Part shown: positions 6,223 to 7,180 of the stretch, in pieces | Numbering within the stretch: the first letter of the stretch is position 1 | Layout of the letters: every line of letters begins with the position of its first letter | DNA from: Acidobacteriaceae bacterium | GTDB taxonomy: Bacteria; Acidobacteriota; Terriglobia; Terriglobales; Acidobacteriaceae | DNA length: 7,180 bases | Reading direction: 5' to 3' | NCBI GenBank assembly: GCA_003165855.1 | Contig: PMXH01000118.1 | Location: 376-7,555 of the forward strand | Position numbers and translations under genes: made by a program | Notes under the pieces: generated by a model | What the model was told of the DNA's origin: nothing | The model's database searches: none | What the model saw: only the letters and a program-made list of their open reading frames with translations

Positions 6223-6302
6223 AAACTCGCTACTTCAGCCCTCGCTGCCCGATGAGAACGCGGGTAACGAAAATCGTGGTAGAACGTCTAACCCAGAACG
6301 TC

Positions 6303-6308
6303 AAGGAG
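6303..6308 (+). promoter_or_regulatory. Ribosome binding site of the DinB-like gene
   Basis: AAGGAG ends 7 nt before the ATG at 6316. A second ATG at 6311 lies only 2 nt from this site, is out of frame, and stops after two codons at ATGAAATGA, so 6316 is the chosen start. Confidence 0.8.
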
Positions 6309-6315
6309 ACATGAA

Positions 6316-6906
6316 ATGAAACACGGCTTGGTTGCATTGCTGTCCGCTTCTGTGTGCGTGTGTGCCTGTGTGGCTTCCGGACAGGCACAGACTGCGACTC
6401 CCTCTTCCTCTGCGATGGCAGCTCCTCAAACTTCCGCTCCGGTTAAAGATCCGGTCAGCGCGGCTCTACGCATCATGCTTCCACGCTCCCAGAACAACAT
6501 TCTCGGTGCGATTCAAGCCATGCCAGCGGACAAGTTCAGTTTCAAACCGACCCCGGACCAGATGACCTTCGGACATCTGGTCTCGCACATCGCCGATACG
6601 AATTTCTTTCTATGCGCCAAGGCAACGGACGTTCCCGCGCCCAAGCCGGAAGAGGTCAAGGATACCGATTCGAAAGACAAGCTCCTGGCCGCGGCGAAGG
6701 CTTCCTTTGACTTTTGCAATGACGCGCTGAGCAAGATGGATGATTCGAAGCTTGGCGATAGCATTCAGCTCTTCGGGCCAAAACAGTTTCCCCGCGCCAT
6801 GGCCGCACTATACCTGGCCAACACCTGGGCTGACCATTACGCGGAAGCCGCGCAGGATTTGCGTCTGAATGGGATTTTGCCGCCCAGCGCGCAGCCGAAA
6901 AAGTAA
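6316..6906 (+). CDS. Exported DinB-like four-helix protein
   Basis: This 196-residue protein has a signal peptide (about 1-24, MKHGLVALLSASVCVCACVASGQA) and a Ser/Ala/Pro/Thr-rich linker to about residue 44. A DinB_2-type four-helix bundle then spans about 47-190. Family marks are the MPADKFSFKPTPDQMTFGHLVSHIAD stretch (69-94, H87 and H91) and the closing DHYAEAAQDLRLNGILPP (173-190, H174). DinB-superfamily proteins often bind a metal through three histidines, and some act as metal-dependent thiol transferases or hydrolases. Here the position four residues before H174, which I recall as His in many relatives (HxxxH), is T170, so the site may be incomplete. C100 and C134 could form a disulfide after export. 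C14, C16 and C18 lie in the signal peptide without a standard lipobox. The substrate is unknown. The gene ends 16 bp from the convergent radical SAM gene. Confidence 0.87.
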   Translation: MKHGLVALLSASVCVCACVASGQAQTATPSSSAMAAPQTSAPVKDPVSAALRIMLPRSQNNILGAIQAMPADKFSFKPTPDQMTFGHLVSHIADTNFFLCAKATDVPAPKPEEVKDTDSKDKLLAAAKASFDFCNDALSKMDDSKLGDSIQLFGPKQFPRAMAALYLANTWADHYAEAAQDLRLNGILPPSAQPKK

Positions 6907-6922
6907 CCGTTCGAACTCGCGG

Positions 6923-7180
6923 CTAATGCCCGATCTGGATAAGCCCCGTGCTTTGTGGCGGGATATTCTGGGCGGGATGCTGCGGGGCGCGCCAGCCGTC
7001 GAAGATTGAAACCTGGTGTACGCAGGAAACCGTGCAATGCGGCGCGCAGGATTTTTCGGTGAGGTATTCGCGGCGCATGTCGTCGCGGGTGTAGGTCGCG
7101 AGCGGGACTCCGGGATAGCCGCGCTGCTGCGAGCAGTAGTGCACCAGTCCGTCTTCGCAGATGTAAAGATAGCGGGCGCC
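6923..7180 (-). CDS. Radical SAM protein, SPASM-like C-terminal part (5' end outside window)
   Basis: The visible 85 residues end in a TAG stop at 6925-6923 and the frame stays open to the right edge. The text runs [19 protein letters not shown] and then [14 protein letters not shown] (visible residues 43-56). Five cysteines stand at visible positions 8, 16, 45, 49 and 53, as CX7C followed by CX3CX3C, a pattern suited to an auxiliary iron-sulfur cluster in SPASM/twitch-type C-terminal domains. I recognise this as the tail of a radical SAM protein seen in Acidobacteriota. The CxxxCxxC radical SAM motif itself is not in the window, so the reaction cannot be assigned. A GTG at 7144 could be read as a start but lies inside this conserved text, so the gene extends to the right. 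The last 18 residues or so are Pro/Gln-rich. Confidence 0.82.
   Translation of the reverse strand, partial: GARYLYICEDGLVHYCSQQRGYPGVPLATYTRDDMRREYLTEKSCAPHCTVSCVHQVSIFDGWRAPQHPAQNIPPQSTGLIQIGH

Noticed and set aside
6281..6302. Direct repeat AGAACGTC at 6281-6288 and 6295-6302 upstream of the DinB-like gene
   Set aside because: Two 8-base copies 14 bp apart could be an operator, but the match is short, no palindrome is present and there is no regulator in the window to link to it.
6311..6319. Two-codon upstream frame ATGAAATGA overlapping the DinB-like start
   Set aside because: The ATG is only 2 nt from the AAGGAG site, too close for efficient initiation, so it is most likely a chance overlap.

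Overview
The window looks like chromosomal DNA from an Acidobacteriota member (Terriglobia-like), probably a soil lineage. This rests on moderately high GC, on protein styles I associate with that group (YIP1-family membrane protein, secreted DUF4440 and DinB-like proteins, a radical SAM C-terminus rich in Cys), and on short low-complexity intergenic repeats common in such genomes. The taxonomic call is inference from protein style, not a search.

Layout: the left edge (1-660, +) holds the C-terminal part of an archaeal/eukaryal-type ATP-dependent DNA ligase whose start lies outside the window. Three minus-strand genes follow when read right to left: a 920-residue membrane c-di-GMP protein (5057-2295), a zinc-type cation diffusion facilitator (2159-1218), and a small secreted NTF2/DUF4440 protein (1108-665) that ends 4 bp from the ligase stop. 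A paired array of 7-bp repeats in opposite orientations fills the gap between the c-di-GMP gene and the transporter gene. A 332-bp divergent intergenic region (5058-5389) separates the c-di-GMP gene from two plus-strand genes, a five-helix YIP1-family membrane protein (5390-6142) and an exported DinB-like protein (6316-6906). The right edge (7180-6923, -) is the SPASM-like C-terminal end of a radical SAM protein, convergent with the DinB-like gene.

The most notable gene is the c-di-GMP protein. In one chain it carries an integral-membrane sensor region, an HD-GYP phosphodiesterase domain, a GAF domain, a GGDEF cyclase domain with an intact RxxD inhibitory site, and a C-terminal PilZ receptor domain. 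On its motifs it could make, degrade and bind the same messenger. The remaining genes do not form an obvious pathway with it. The window reads as ordinary housekeeping and accessory chromosome, without phage, transposase, CRISPR or tRNA/rRNA genes. The other items of interest are non-coding: the inverted heptamer array, a 15-bp tandem duplication of a Shine-Dalgarno site, a UUCG-capped hairpin, a possible gene relic after the YIP1 gene, and a dispersed-type repeat translated in frame within the ligase.
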